From: JAYEHK01 sp034659475
GTDB taxonomy: Bacteria > Bacillota > Syntrophomonadia > Syntrophomonadales > Syntrophomonadaceae
NCBI GenBank assembly: GCA_034659475.1
Contig: JAYEHK010000053.1
Span: 1 to 53,431, forward strand
DNA length: 53,431 bases
Reading direction: 5' to 3'
This document shows positions 27,882 through 37,139 of the stretch, in pieces. Position 1 is the first letter of the stretch. Each line of letters opens with the position of its first letter. Both the position numbers and the translations under genes were made by a program. The notes under the pieces are model-generated. The model saw nothing but the letters and a program-made list of their open reading frames with translations. It did not search any database and was not told the origin of the DNA.

Positions 27882-29357
27882 CTAATTTAAGCCCCTAAGC
27901 TTGTCAACTTTAGCATTTACCAAGCGATCAACCGAATCTATATAGGTAATGGGATCTTTTGCATTATGCGAGTTGGTTAAGGTCCACCCATCCGGACAGA
28001 CAAACTTGCTGGAGGCACTCCCCCCCATACCCAGAATGGTTTGCCTTTCTTCCATCACCTGAATGTTATAAACACAGTAATGACCAGGTAAACTATAGCC
28101 GATGTTTTCCATGTTTGCCTTCATATACTTTTGGCGATACAGATAGTATGGATCAAAGCCATTCTCCTGAAGGGTCTGGCGCAGATAGTGTATACCACCG
28201 GCAACCATTTCTATTGCGCTTTCCAGTTTAGTGAGTCCTTCCGTTATCGCCAACTGCGAGCCCCGTTTGACAGCCAGACTATGCACCGTCACATTCGTAG
28301 GTTTCAACTTTAATACTTCCCTGGTTGTATGCAATAGATCCAGCATTCCTTCTCCTGGTAGCCCTACAATGAGATCCATGTTAATCTCCTCAATGCCTAC
28401 CTGCCTTGCCCAATCGACGGCCTGAACAATATCCTGACTGGTATGATTTCGGCCAATACGCTTTAAGGTATGATCATTCATGGTTTGTGGATTGACACAG
28501 ATGCGATTAACTCCCAACGAAAAAAGCTTGTTTATCTTTTTAAGTGATAAGGTATCCGGTCTCCCTGCCTCAACAGTAATCTCTCTTGTATCTTCTGTGA
28601 TATATTTTTCATACAGAACGGAAAAAACCTCTTCTAAATCCTTTTCCGATAATATCGTGGGGGTTCCACCACCCAAATAGATAGCATCTACCTTCAGGTT
28701 TAAGGATTTCACGGAATCTCCGACTTCGTTCAATTCCTTTTTCAGGGCCTCCAGAAAAGGGGGAACTTCTTCTTCGTAATTTTTGAGAATTGCACCGGGG
28801 AAAGAGCAATAATAACAGCGCGTAGGACAAAATGGAATGCCTATATAGATGCTTATACTTCTTTGATGGTCTTCGTTATCTGGTAGATAGGGACGATTAT
28901 TTTTAGCAATCTCACATAACAATTGTGCTTTAGACTTATCCATCAGATATTCTGACTGCATACGCTGTTCCAGTTCGTCAGCTTTTGTGCCCTGGTCCAA
29001 AAAACGATGCACTGTTTTTACTGGGCGTACTCCTGTTAAAATCCCATACGGATTAATATTCTTCTGCAAATGTTTACACAGCAATCTGAAAGCAAATTTT
29101 CTCAGCTCTATTTTTCTGTTTATTTCCGGCTGTTTGACGGTCGTATCAAACACCGCCCTATCCGCTGTGCTCACATTTTGATCTTCAATTTTACCCTTGA
29201 TTACAAACTGTTGTCCTTCTTCACAGCATTCTATCTCCATAAAAACATTACCTTCTCCAACACCACGCCTGATCTCCGCCCCCGGAAACCCCAGCCGAAA
29301 AAGCTCATGAATACTGGCATAATATTCAGAAGGCACCACATTAACCAAAACAACCAT
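27882..29357 (-). CDS. hemZ: Oxygen-independent coproporphyrinogen dehydrogenase HemZ
   Basis: Radical SAM enzyme of the HemN group, 491 aa. An N-terminal domain of about 160 residues precedes IPFCPTRCYYCSF with the cluster cysteines C177, C181 and C184, then YLGGGTPTIL (about 227) and the TIM-barrel core. The long N-terminal domain is typical of HemZ, which stands next to hisS-aspS or relA-type operons in many clostridia. Substrate is inferred from family membership only; some members may be heme-handling proteins rather than decarboxylases. Confidence 0.9.
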   Translation of the reverse strand: MVVLVNVVPSEYYASIHELFRLGFPGAEIRRGVGEGNVFMEIECCEEGQQFVIKGKIEDQNVSTADRAVFDTTVKQPEINRKIELRKFAFRLLCKHLQKNINPYGILTGVRPVKTVHRFLDQGTKADELEQRMQSEYLMDKSKAQLLCEIAKNNRPYLPDNEDHQRSISIYIGIPFCPTRCYYCSFPGAILKNYEEEVPPFLEALKKELNEVGDSVKSLNLKVDAIYLGGGTPTILSEKDLEEVFSVLYEKYITEDTREITVEAGRPDTLSLKKINKLFSLGVNRICVNPQTMNDHTLKRIGRNHTSQDIVQAVDWARQVGIEEINMDLIVGLPGEGMLDLLHTTREVLKLKPTNVTVHSLAVKRGSQLAITEGLTKLESAIEMVAGGIHYLRQTLQENGFDPYYLYRQKYMKANMENIGYSLPGHYCVYNIQVMEERQTILGMGGSASSKFVCPDGWTLTNSHNAKDPITYIDSVDRLVNAKVDKLRGLN

Positions 29358-29395
29358 TCCGTTCCCTCCAAAATCAGGATCTCTTAAAAAACAAG

Positions 29396-29906
29396 TATCA
29401 CAGTTGACCGATTATGCGTCATAAAGTTGGACAGTTGGTTAGTTGGACAGTTGGAACGGTTCAGAAGGGATATCAATATAATCTCCCCCCCTTACTCGGC
29501 AGACTATTTCAATAAGGAGTAAGGAGTTAGGGGTGAGGGGTGAGGAAAATGTTTTACGCGAAGCGTCTAACCCCCTAACTCTTAACCCCTTACCCCTTAC
29601 CAAAGCTAGGTTAATCCCTGCCGCGGAGCGGATCAGCGTGAGAACGGAAACAGACTCCAAAAGCAAAAAAGGTGCTAGGCTCTTAACTTATTCAGAAAAT
29701 ATAATTGGTTTCCATTACGTATTGCGAATAAGTTAGGAGCCTGGCTCCCTTCATGCAGCGTTACCACCCAATGATCTAGATACGCAGAGTTCCAATATTA
29801 TTGGGGTCAAACACCGCTTGTCCCATTCTACACCCTATTCAGTTTTCCAACTTTCCAACTAACTAACTAACCAACTTTATGACACATAATCTGTCAACTG
29901 CTACGT
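29396..29906 (+). repeat. Modular palindromic repeat element, copy 3 (complete)
   Basis: About 511 bp, non-coding. Order on the plus strand: end hairpin (29396-29424), four AGTTGGNN 8-mers (29425-29454), spacer, G-run arm then C-run arm around CGCGAAGCG (about 29513-29601), a spacer, hairpin GGTGCTAGGCTCTTAACTTATTC with GAATAAGTTAGGAGCCTGGC (about 29670-29747, arms shown in two pieces), a REP-like block (29776-29840, GGGGTCAAACACC), then CCAACTNN units (29847-29876) and the inverted end (29877-29906). It sits between hemZ and the MBL-fold gene. Confidence 0.85.
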
Positions 29907-29910
29907 GATT

Positions 29911-29938
29911 AAAAAATAAAGAAGGGCTTTTAGCCCTT
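29911..29938 (-). terminator. Terminator after the recJ-relA-dtd-MBL operon
   Basis: Stem AAGGGCT/AGCCCTT with a TTT loop, then TTTATTTTTT on the minus strand. It ends transcription just before repeat copy 3, so hemZ-hisS-aspS must have a separate promoter. Confidence 0.8.
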
Positions 29939-30002
29939 TCTCTATAAACATTATACAATTGGGTGGCTTGCGACACCAGTGAATCGTGTTCATTCAGCGC
30001 GA

Positions 30003-30623
30003 TTATAGGAACGGGTTGTTTTGTCTTTCAAATCCAATGGTGGTTGCGGGGCCGTGACCTGGGTAACAGACAACATCGTCTTCATAGCACAAGAGTTTTT
30101 CCTTAATCATTTTAATGAGCAAAGGGTGAGAGCCGCCGGGAAAATCTGTTCGGCCAATGGAACTCTGGAACAAGGTATCCCCCACAAAGATCGTCTTATC
30201 TGTTTTCAGACATATCCCACCCGGGCTGTGTCCTGGCGTATGAATCACTTCTAGTTCTACAGTGTTTCCTATTTTAATAATATCTCCTTCATTAATAAAC
30301 TCATCTGCGGCAGGAGATGTTACTTTTGTTCCCATTAAAAAGGAAAAGTTTTTGGCCGGATTCACCAGCATCTTGGCGTCGTCTTTATGGATTAAGATTT
30401 TAGCTCCGGTTGCCTTCTGTACGCCTTCGTTACCACCAATGTGGTCAATATGCCCATGGGTGTTAATAATATACTTAGCAGTCAGGTTATCCTGTTTCAG
30501 CAGGTTAAGGATCGCTTTGGGATTTCCTCCCGGATCAATAACGGCAACTTCTTTGGTTTCTTCACACCCAACAATGTAACAGTTCACTGCCATTGAACTA
30601 ATTTCTAAACCTTTCAGTATCAC
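30003..30623 (-). CDS. MBL-fold metallo-hydrolase (glyoxalase II-like)
   Basis: 206 aa. Metallo-beta-lactamase fold with the metal motif THGHIDHIGG (about residue 55), a further histidine in HTPGHSPGG (about 133) and DTLFQSSIGRTDFPGG (about 150). This is the short glyoxalase-II-like group often encoded after dtd in Firmicutes (compare yrvJ/yqgX neighbours); the true substrate is unknown. It begins 15 bp after dtd. Confidence 0.9.
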   Translation of the reverse strand: MILKGLEISSMAVNCYIVGCEETKEVAVIDPGGNPKAILNLLKQDNLTAKYIINTHGHIDHIGGNEGVQKATGAKILIHKDDAKMLVNPAKNFSFLMGTKVTSPAADEFINEGDIIKIGNTVELEVIHTPGHSPGGICLKTDKTIFVGDTLFQSSIGRTDFPGGSHPLLIKMIKEKLLCYEDDVVCYPGHGPATTIGFERQNNPFL

Positions 30624-30638
30624 TTTTAAACGCTCCTT

Positions 30639-31088
30639 TTAAAAGTTTTTTTCGCTGTCCAATAAAATGGTACAGGGTCCTTCATTGTCAATTCGAACCA
30701 TCATATTCGCACCAAAAACACCTGTCTCCACTTTGATCACCTTAGCTCTGGCATAATCTACAGCATAGTTAAAAAGTTTCAGCGCTGCATCTGGCTCTTC
30801 TGCGTCAGAAAATCCCGGCCTTCTGCCTTTACGTACATCTCCATAGAGAGTAAACTGACTCACCATTAATAGTTCTCCCTCTACATCAAGAAGGGAACGA
30901 TTCATTTTTCCATCTTCATCTTCAAAGATTCTTAAATTGATTATTTTATCAACAATATATTCTGCTTCCTGCTGACTATCTCCTTTTTTTACAGCCAGTA
31001 AAACCATTAAGCCACGATCAATTTGAGCCTTTTGCTCTCCCTCAACTACCACATTGCTAAATGCGGCCTTTTGTACAACTGCCCGCAC
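30639..31088 (-). CDS. dtd: D-aminoacyl-tRNA deacylase
   Basis: Removes D-amino acids and glycine mischarged on tRNA. 149 aa, full length. Family motifs are MRAVVQKA at the start, the catalytic loop SQFTLYGDVRKGRRP (about 77) and the Gly-cisPro region NEGPCTILLDS (about 133; the usual form is GPVT, so a Val-to-Cys variant). It starts 2 bp after relA stops; relA-dtd pairing is common. Confidence 0.96.
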   Translation of the reverse strand: MRAVVQKAAFSNVVVEGEQKAQIDRGLMVLLAVKKGDSQQEAEYIVDKIINLRIFEDEDGKMNRSLLDVEGELLMVSQFTLYGDVRKGRRPGFSDAEEPDAALKLFNYAVDYARAKVIKVETGVFGANMMVRIDNEGPCTILLDSEKNF

Positions 31089-31090
31089 GC

Positions 31091-33280
31091 TTATTCACTC
31101 CTATCTTCACCTGGTAATACTCTTTTCACTTCAATGACGTCCTTTATCTTTTGAATTCTCTGTTTTACTGCATTAAGATGACCCATATCCATGATCTCCA
31201 ACTTCAAATTAATGACAACCATATCATTTTTCGTAACACGTGAAAACACCGAGTTAATGCGTATTCGTGTATCTGCAATAACATTCATTACATCGGTCGT
31301 CAACCTCGAACGATCAACCGCCTTCACTTCTAATTCCACCACATATACTCCTCTTGAACTGGCCCATTCTACCTCAAGAATGCGATCCTTTTCTTCTTTC
31401 ATATAATGCTGCATATTGGGACAATCCACTCTATGTGCGGACACACCACGTCCGCGAGTAATATATCCTACGATGTCATCTCCAGGCAACGGATTACAAC
31501 ACCGCGCCAGACGAATCATCACATCATCCACGCCTTTGATCGTAATGGTAGATGTCTCTCGATCTTTATGGGTTGAACTAGACTCGACCACCGGTATTTT
31601 TAAGATATCTTCAACCTGTGTATCCTGAAAATAGATGTCTTTGATTTTATTCGTGACCTGATTGGCCGTTAAACTTCCTTCTCCAATGGCTGCATAAAGA
31701 TCGTCCACAGCATTTAGCGAAAATCTGTCCGCTACGGGCGATAATTTAGATTGTTTCAGTAATTCCCTGGGTGCAAAATGTTTCTTTTTCAGATCACTTT
31801 CCAGGAGATCATGCCCTTTAATAATATTATCCTGTCTTTTTTCTTTTTTAAACCACTGTTTTATCCGACTTTTCGCAGAAGAAGTCTTTACGAAATTGAG
31901 CCAGTCGGGGGTTGGCCCGGCAGAACTTTTTGAGGTGATAATCTCAATAATATCTCCGTTGCCCAGAGGAAGATCAAGCGGTACAATACGTCCGTTCACT
32001 CTTGCTCCAGTACATCTATGTCCTACCTCTGTATGGACCCGATATGCAAAATCAACCGGACATGATCCTTTGGGCAGTTCAATAACAGCACCTTTGGGTG
32101 TAAAAACAAAAACAGTATCATCAAACAGATCAATCTTTAAGGACTCCATGAATTCCTGTTCATCATTAACATCCTGCTGCCATTCCAGGATCTGTCTCAA
32201 CCATGATAGCTTTTCTTCAAATTTCTTATCTTTTTCTTTTCCTCCGGTAGTTCCTTCTTTATATCGCCAGTGGGCAGCAAATCCATGTTCAGCTGTTCGA
32301 TGCATTTCCCAGGTGCGAATCTGTACCTCAAAGGGTTCTCCTCCCTGTCCGATTAATGTCGTATGCAAAGATTGATACATGTTGGGTTTGGGGGTAGCGA
32401 TATAATCCTTAAAACGTCCCGGCAGTGGCTGCCACATCGTATGAATCACACCCAGCACGCCATAACAATCCCTGACCTCATTCACAATGACACGAATGGC
32501 GATTTTGTCATAGATTTCATCAATGGTTTTATTTTGTTTCAGCATCTTTTTATAAATACTATAGATATTTTTAGGTCTTCCTGCAATGTCCCCCTGAATT
32601 CCTATTGGTTCAAGCCCTTCTTTAATCTGCTGTTTGAGGGCATTCACATAATCCTCACGTTCTTTTCTCTTGGCCTTTAAACGGCGGGATATTTCATAAT
32701 ACATTTCATGATCTAGGTATAAAAAAGCCAGGTCCTCGAGTTCCCATTTGAATCGAAAAACCCCTACCCTGTGCGCTAGCGGCGCATAGATTTCCATGGT
32801 TTCACGGGCGATTTCTTTTTGTTTATATTCAGATTGATAGACAAGGGTCCGCATATTATGAAGCCGGTCGGCCAATTTTATCAGAATCACTCTGATATCT
32901 TTGGCCATGGCAACGAACATTTTTCTCAAGTTTTCCGCCTGAGCCGCTTCCCTTGATTTGAATTCAATTTTACTGAGTTTGGTAACCCCATCCACTAGGA
33001 GAGCAATTTCTTCACCAAACTCCTGTTCTAATGTCAGATAAGTGATGTTTGTATCTTCAATGACATCATGTAAAAGCGCAGCACAAATAGAAGCTGTATC
33101 CATTTCAATGTCTGTCAGTATCAGGGCAACCTCCACAGGATGAATGATATAGGGTTCACCTGAAATTCTCTTTTGCTCTGAATGCGCTGTATAAGCACAT
33201 TGATACGCCTTTTCTATTAGCTGAATATCAGCTTTTTGATCATATTGTTTAACTTTTTGTATAATATTGTCTACGCTCAT
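31091..33280 (-). CDS. relA: Bifunctional (p)ppGpp synthetase/hydrolase Rel
   Basis: Stringent-response enzyme. The ATG at 33280 is chosen: GGTGA, overlapping the recJ stop, lies 5 nt before it and the product MSVDNIIQKV matches family starts; 729 aa. Domains: HD hydrolase (about 30-180, with ALLHDVIEDT), synthetase (about 230-360, with GRFKDYIATPKPNMYQSLHT; the RFKD form marks the bifunctional class), TGS (about 395-460), zinc-finger-like region near LARCCNPLPGDDIVGY (about 605) and C-terminal ACT (about 655-725). The frame extends to 33322 but that would overlap recJ. Confidence 0.96.
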   Translation of the reverse strand: MSVDNIIQKVKQYDQKADIQLIEKAYQCAYTAHSEQKRISGEPYIIHPVEVALILTDIEMDTASICAALLHDVIEDTNITYLTLEQEFGEEIALLVDGVTKLSKIEFKSREAAQAENLRKMFVAMAKDIRVILIKLADRLHNMRTLVYQSEYKQKEIARETMEIYAPLAHRVGVFRFKWELEDLAFLYLDHEMYYEISRRLKAKRKEREDYVNALKQQIKEGLEPIGIQGDIAGRPKNIYSIYKKMLKQNKTIDEIYDKIAIRVIVNEVRDCYGVLGVIHTMWQPLPGRFKDYIATPKPNMYQSLHTTLIGQGGEPFEVQIRTWEMHRTAEHGFAAHWRYKEGTTGGKEKDKKFEEKLSWLRQILEWQQDVNDEQEFMESLKIDLFDDTVFVFTPKGAVIELPKGSCPVDFAYRVHTEVGHRCTGARVNGRIVPLDLPLGNGDIIEIITSKSSAGPTPDWLNFVKTSSAKSRIKQWFKKEKRQDNIIKGHDLLESDLKKKHFAPRELLKQSKLSPVADRFSLNAVDDLYAAIGEGSLTANQVTNKIKDIYFQDTQVEDILKIPVVESSSTHKDRETSTITIKGVDDVMIRLARCCNPLPGDDIVGYITRGRGVSAHRVDCPNMQHYMKEEKDRILEVEWASSRGVYVVELEVKAVDRSRLTTDVMNVIADTRIRINSVFSRVTKNDMVVINLKLEIMDMGHLNAVKQRIQKIKDVIEVKRVLPGEDRSE

Positions 33281-33285
33281 TTTCA

Positions 33286-36093
33286 TCACCAGATTTGACA
33301 TTGATCTAATTCCTCTTCCCATTCACTAAAAACACTTTTTTCTACCATGCCTTCTAAAAAGTATGGTGAATCATAAATATTTAGCTTCTGATTTTCTATG
33401 TTCATAAACTTTATTGCAATAATACTACCTCTTTTTTGATAACGGCACAAGCCCAGATCAGCCAGTATATGCAATGCAGACATTAATTCCAGGGAAGTAA
33501 AATCTTGTTGAAAGTTAACCTTCATTTCTTCTACCAGAGATTCTATGCTTTCTTGAATTGTATTTTGTTTTTTTCTCGCCAAAAAATCGAAGACCGCTTT
33601 AACTCGTTGGGAATTAGGATAAATCTTCTCTAAATAGGCCCGGTTAAAGGTTACAGAATTCTTCGCAAATATTACCTCGATAGGGATCGAACCGTCTGTT
33701 TGCAGCCCTTCTGTTAAACCATTAATTTCATATCTCCCAAAAGGGCAATCTGCCAAAATAAGGGTGTCCTCTTTGGACAGTGGAAGCAAAACACCTGAAT
33801 GATGTCCATCACTTATCAAGATTCGTTGTTCGCTATTTATAATCTGTTTTCTTAACCGCTTTCTCTCATTAAAATCAACCTGACCAGCCTCAACCAGTGC
33901 GTCAGGGAAATCATGTACTAGCTTTTTTCGGGTTCCAGGAAGATTACAATAAACGATTGTTTTCCCGGTATTACAAATCCGTTCCTTTTCACCTCTGACC
34001 AGAGAAACACATTGACCTTGATAAATGCGTTCAATTTCTTTGTCACCAGATTCACCTGTAACCATTTCCTCATCAAATTTTCCCATCAAGAAAATCTTTC
34101 GCAACTGATTCGGAAAGGCAAAACGTTTCCTATAATATTGTATGTAGGAAACAGTAGAAAGAAATATCTGATGGCCTCCCCGTTGAAATACCTGCTCAAC
34201 TTCCATTCTCTCCCATGGCAAGCTTTGTCCATGCAATAGCCTAATTTGACGTTCTCGAAAACAATGGTGAACCATAGGAAGATATCTTGTTAATTGACGA
34301 TAATCGGAAAAGACGAGGAGTACAGGACGAGAGTATTCCAACTCCTGTTCCACAGTTTGCAACCACGCATAAGGAGAAGATCGTTTGGCAAAATACTGGC
34401 AGTGCGGAACGGCAGGATAGAGATCCTTAATCTTCAGTTGTAGTTTTTGCATCCCTCGAAACTCATTTAAATCAAGCTCAACCGCCAGGTCAAATTTCCG
34501 ATGCATTACTACAGCATCGTACCCTTCTCCGGCCCGAAACTGGATGGCATTAATTCCTGCTTGACCTACCCTGCATTTAAAATGTTGTTTTTCCGTTCCA
34601 ACCCGCACAACATTATTAATTTCAGCAGATTGAAGCAAAAACAAAGGAACAGGATTTCCCTCACCAAAAGGTTCCAAACATTGAAGCTCTTCCCATAACG
34701 CTAAGCTCATCTCGTTTTCTTCAATCTCCATATCCATCGTCAGTAAGCTGCCCTCTATTGCGTTAATATTACGTTTCCCATATTCCTGTAACATCTCATA
34801 AAAAGAATCAAATTGCTCCCTAGCCATATTCAATCCTGCGGCCATCATATGTCCGCCAAATCCATTTAACGCACATGAGCAATGGTTCAGGGCACTATAG
34901 AGGTTGAACCCCCCTCTACTTCTGGCAGAGCCACGCCCCTCATTTTCCTCCCATGAGATGACAATCGTAGGCCGATCAAAACGTTCTGCCAGTCTTGAAG
35001 CAACGATCCCAATAACACCTTCATGCCACCTATCACCGTCTACTACCAGCACAGGGTCTGATTGGCGGGATGGATTGACTTCAATCTGTTGAACCGCTTC
35101 TCGAAAAATTGTATCCTCGACGGATTTTCTCTCCTCATTGAGCTGGCAAAGAAGCCTCGCAAGCCGAGTCCCTTCCTTGGAATCAGTGGTCAGCAGAAGT
35201 TCAATCGCCAACCGTGCACTCTGCATCCGACCTGCAGAATTCAAACGAGGCCCCAGTACAAATCCAATATGCCAGCTTTTTATGGGACAATCGATTAAGT
35301 TTGTCTCTTTCATTAGCGCCTGAAGTCCCTTGCGGCTTGTATTTCTCAGCATCTCTAAGCCCTGTTTCACCAGGACACGATTTTCATAAACAAGCGGGAC
35401 GATATCAGCTACTGTCGCCAGGGTAACTAGGTCTAACCATTGCATACTAGAACTGCCAGGCAGTACTTTTACCGTAAGCGCAGTGGCCAGTTTAAAAGCT
35501 ACGCCTACGCCTGCCAGATCTTTAACCCGTTGAATATTATCGTTTTTGGGATTCACAATCGCCACTGCATCTGGTTGAACCTCCGCAGGGGTGTGATGAT
35601 CAGTAATGATCACATCCATCCCTAATGTATGGGCAAGGTTCACCTCTTCGACCGAGGAAATCCCACAGTCAACCGTGATCAGCAGGGTATAGCCTTGCTG
35701 GGCTAGTTTTTCAACCGCCGCTTTATTCATGCCATACCCTTCACTAAAACGATCCGGCACATAATAATCTATAGGATGATGAAGACTGGCAAAGCATTCC
35801 ATTAGAAGAACCACACTGCATATCCCATCAACATCATAGTCTCCATAAACAACAATCTTCTCCCCAGCATCAATTGCCTTCTGTATTCTCTCTACCGCTT
35901 CACGCATCCCTTTAAGCAAAAAGGGATCAGTCAACTGCAAAGGAGAACATTGAAGAAAAGCCTCCGCATCTAACGCATTAGCAAATCCCCGATTGATCAA
36001 CAACTTAGCCAGTACATTCGAGATCTTGAGCCCTTCACTCAAACCCAAAACATCATTCATATCACATGATTGAACCTTCCAATTCCCTATCAC
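33286..36093 (-). CDS. recJ: Single-stranded-DNA-specific exonuclease RecJ
   Basis: 5'-3' exonuclease for recombination and mismatch repair. 935 aa, longer than Bacillus RecJ (about 786). DHH core with VVYGDYDVDGICS (about residue 80), ITVDCGISS, ITDHHTPAE (about 162) and ARSRGGFNLYSALNHC-type DHHA1 region with GGHMMAAG (about 415). Then an OB domain (about 455-560) and an extra C-terminal region of some 370 residues, including a RecA-like part, as in other Firmicutes. relA follows directly; the apt gene often found between them is absent. Confidence 0.95.
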   Translation of the reverse strand: MIGNWKVQSCDMNDVLGLSEGLKISNVLAKLLINRGFANALDAEAFLQCSPLQLTDPFLLKGMREAVERIQKAIDAGEKIVVYGDYDVDGICSVVLLMECFASLHHPIDYYVPDRFSEGYGMNKAAVEKLAQQGYTLLITVDCGISSVEEVNLAHTLGMDVIITDHHTPAEVQPDAVAIVNPKNDNIQRVKDLAGVGVAFKLATALTVKVLPGSSSMQWLDLVTLATVADIVPLVYENRVLVKQGLEMLRNTSRKGLQALMKETNLIDCPIKSWHIGFVLGPRLNSAGRMQSARLAIELLLTTDSKEGTRLARLLCQLNEERKSVEDTIFREAVQQIEVNPSRQSDPVLVVDGDRWHEGVIGIVASRLAERFDRPTIVISWEENEGRGSARSRGGFNLYSALNHCSCALNGFGGHMMAAGLNMAREQFDSFYEMLQEYGKRNINAIEGSLLTMDMEIEENEMSLALWEELQCLEPFGEGNPVPLFLLQSAEINNVVRVGTEKQHFKCRVGQAGINAIQFRAGEGYDAVVMHRKFDLAVELDLNEFRGMQKLQLKIKDLYPAVPHCQYFAKRSSPYAWLQTVEQELEYSRPVLLVFSDYRQLTRYLPMVHHCFRERQIRLLHGQSLPWERMEVEQVFQRGGHQIFLSTVSYIQYYRKRFAFPNQLRKIFLMGKFDEEMVTGESGDKEIERIYQGQCVSLVRGEKERICNTGKTIVYCNLPGTRKKLVHDFPDALVEAGQVDFNERKRLRKQIINSEQRILISDGHHSGVLLPLSKEDTLILADCPFGRYEINGLTEGLQTDGSIPIEVIFAKNSVTFNRAYLEKIYPNSQRVKAVFDFLARKKQNTIQESIESLVEEMKVNFQQDFTSLELMSALHILADLGLCRYQKRGSIIAIKFMNIENQKLNIYDSPYFLEGMVEKSVFSEWEEELDQCQIW

Positions 36094-36133
36094 AAAAAAA
36101 CTCCCTATTTATCATATTCTATTAACAACTCGA

Positions 36134-36663
36134 CTTCACATTAGGCAGATAAAGCGAAATAAGAGAGGTTGAATGGACGCGGACTCACGCGGACTTTTTG
36201 GACCTTCGCGGACCTTTTTATTGGTCTTTACTTAAAACTTTATTAAAACCGCAGAAAAATTTTAAGCCTCGACGGATTGAAAAACGAAAGCTAACTCCTT
36301 CTGGATGAGTCAGGGTGAGTCAGGGGACGGTTCCTTGACTCACCGAAAAAAACTATTGAAATCCAACTCCATAAGCAAAAAAGGTGCTAGGCTCTTAACT
36401 TATTCAGAAGATATAATTGGTTTCCATTATTTATTTCGAATAAGTTAGGAGCCTGGCTCCCTTCATGCAGCGTTACCACCCAATGATCTAGATACGCAGA
36501 GTCTCCAATAAGTTTACAAATGGGGTCAGACTCCATTTGTAAACATGAAAAATCGTCCCATTTAAAAATTATAAAAAAAGTCCGCGAAAGTCCATTAGGT
36601 CCGCGTCAGTCCACGTCTATTCAACTTCTCTCCTTGTTGCGCATTATCTGTCTACTGCACAGT
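36134..36663. repeat. Chimeric palindromic repeat element, copy 4 (GTCCGCG variant)
   Basis: About 530 bp. The two ends are imperfect inverted repeats (GGCAGATAAAGCG at left, CGCATTATCTGTC at right) sharing the CAGATAATGCG core of the other elements. In place of the CCAACTNN 8-mers there are inverted GGACGCGGACT-type repeats (36173-36219 and 36581-36618). The middle keeps the same hairpin as copy 3 (36386-36465) and the GATCTAGATACGCAGAG block, and adds two hairpins: GGTGAGTCA/TGACTCACC (36314-36344) and GTTTACAAATGG/CCATTTGTAAAC (36512-36544). Located upstream of recJ. Confidence 0.8.
36512..36544. repeat. REP-like perfect hairpin inside copy 4
   Basis: 12-bp perfect arms GTTTACAAATGG and CCATTTGTAAAC around GGTCAGACT. 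The loop-proximal GGGGTCAGAC is the same as in the REP-like block of copies 1, 3 and 5 (GGGGTCAGACACC), but the outer arms differ completely. Confidence 0.8.
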
Positions 36664-36774
36664 TGTTTTATAATTATTCTTTTCATTATATATGAAAATC
36701 GACAGGTTTTGACGGGTGAATTTTATTAGGTTAAGTTGTACAATAGTGTTGAACGATAAAAGGAGGAAAACAGC

Positions 36775-36960
36775 GTGACAGAAGAACTGCTTAATCGGAT
36801 TAATGAACTGGCAAGAAAGAAGCGTGCAGAAGGCCTTACTTTGGAAGAACAGCAGGAACAACAAGCATTGTATAAAGTCTACCTGGGTGATATTCGCAAG
36901 CAGGTTGATATATCTCTGCAGGGCGCAGGCTATGAACCTACCAAAAGGGAAAAGAACTAA
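36775..36960 (+). CDS. DUF896 family protein (YnzC-like)
   Basis: 61 aa, GTG start with AGGAGG 8 nt upstream. Helical hairpin protein: EELLNRINELARKKRAEGLT then LEEQQEQQALYKVYL, the DUF896 signature, with a basic C-terminal tail. Small cytoplasmic proteins of this family are widespread in Firmicutes; in Bacillus ynzC lies in the SOS yneA operon, but no LexA box (CGAAC-N4-GTTCG) was seen here. A TACAAT at 36739-36744 may be its -10. Followed by a terminator. Confidence 0.9.
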   Translation: MTEELLNRINELARKKRAEGLTLEEQQEQQALYKVYLGDIRKQVDISLQGAGYEPTKREKN

Positions 36961-37002
36961 TTGAGTAATTTCTGACCCATATCGCCTGATTATTAAAACA
37001 GC

Positions 37003-37036
37003 AAGAAGCAGCCATTTAATGGTTTGCTTCTTTTTT
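37003..37036 (+). terminator. Terminator after the DUF896 gene
   Basis: AAGAAGCA / TGCTTCTT outer stem with an inner GCCATT..AATGGT stem, followed by a run of T on the plus strand. Confidence 0.85.
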
Positions 37037-37088
37037 ATTCCCAATAACTATCCCCTCCTCAAAAAGGGAGGGGATAGTTATTGGGAAT
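37037..37088. repeat. Perfect 22-bp inverted repeat between convergent genes
   Basis: Arms 37037-37058 and 37067-37088 (ATTCCCAATAACTATCCCCTCC and its exact complement, in two pieces ATTCCCAATAAC and TATCCCCTCC) around the 8-base loop TCAAAAAG. It has no T-run on either side and lies between the DUF896 gene (+) and the MaoC gene (-). It could block read-through from both sides, or be a mobile-element relic. Confidence 0.85.
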
Positions 37089-37139
37089 GGAAATAAGGGT
37101 TAAGAAATAAGCAATATTAATAAATATTGCAAGTATAGC

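Noticed and set aside
36652..37044. 130-codon minus-strand frame
   Set aside because: Antisense to the DUF896 gene and its terminator; low-complexity Phe/Leu-rich product.
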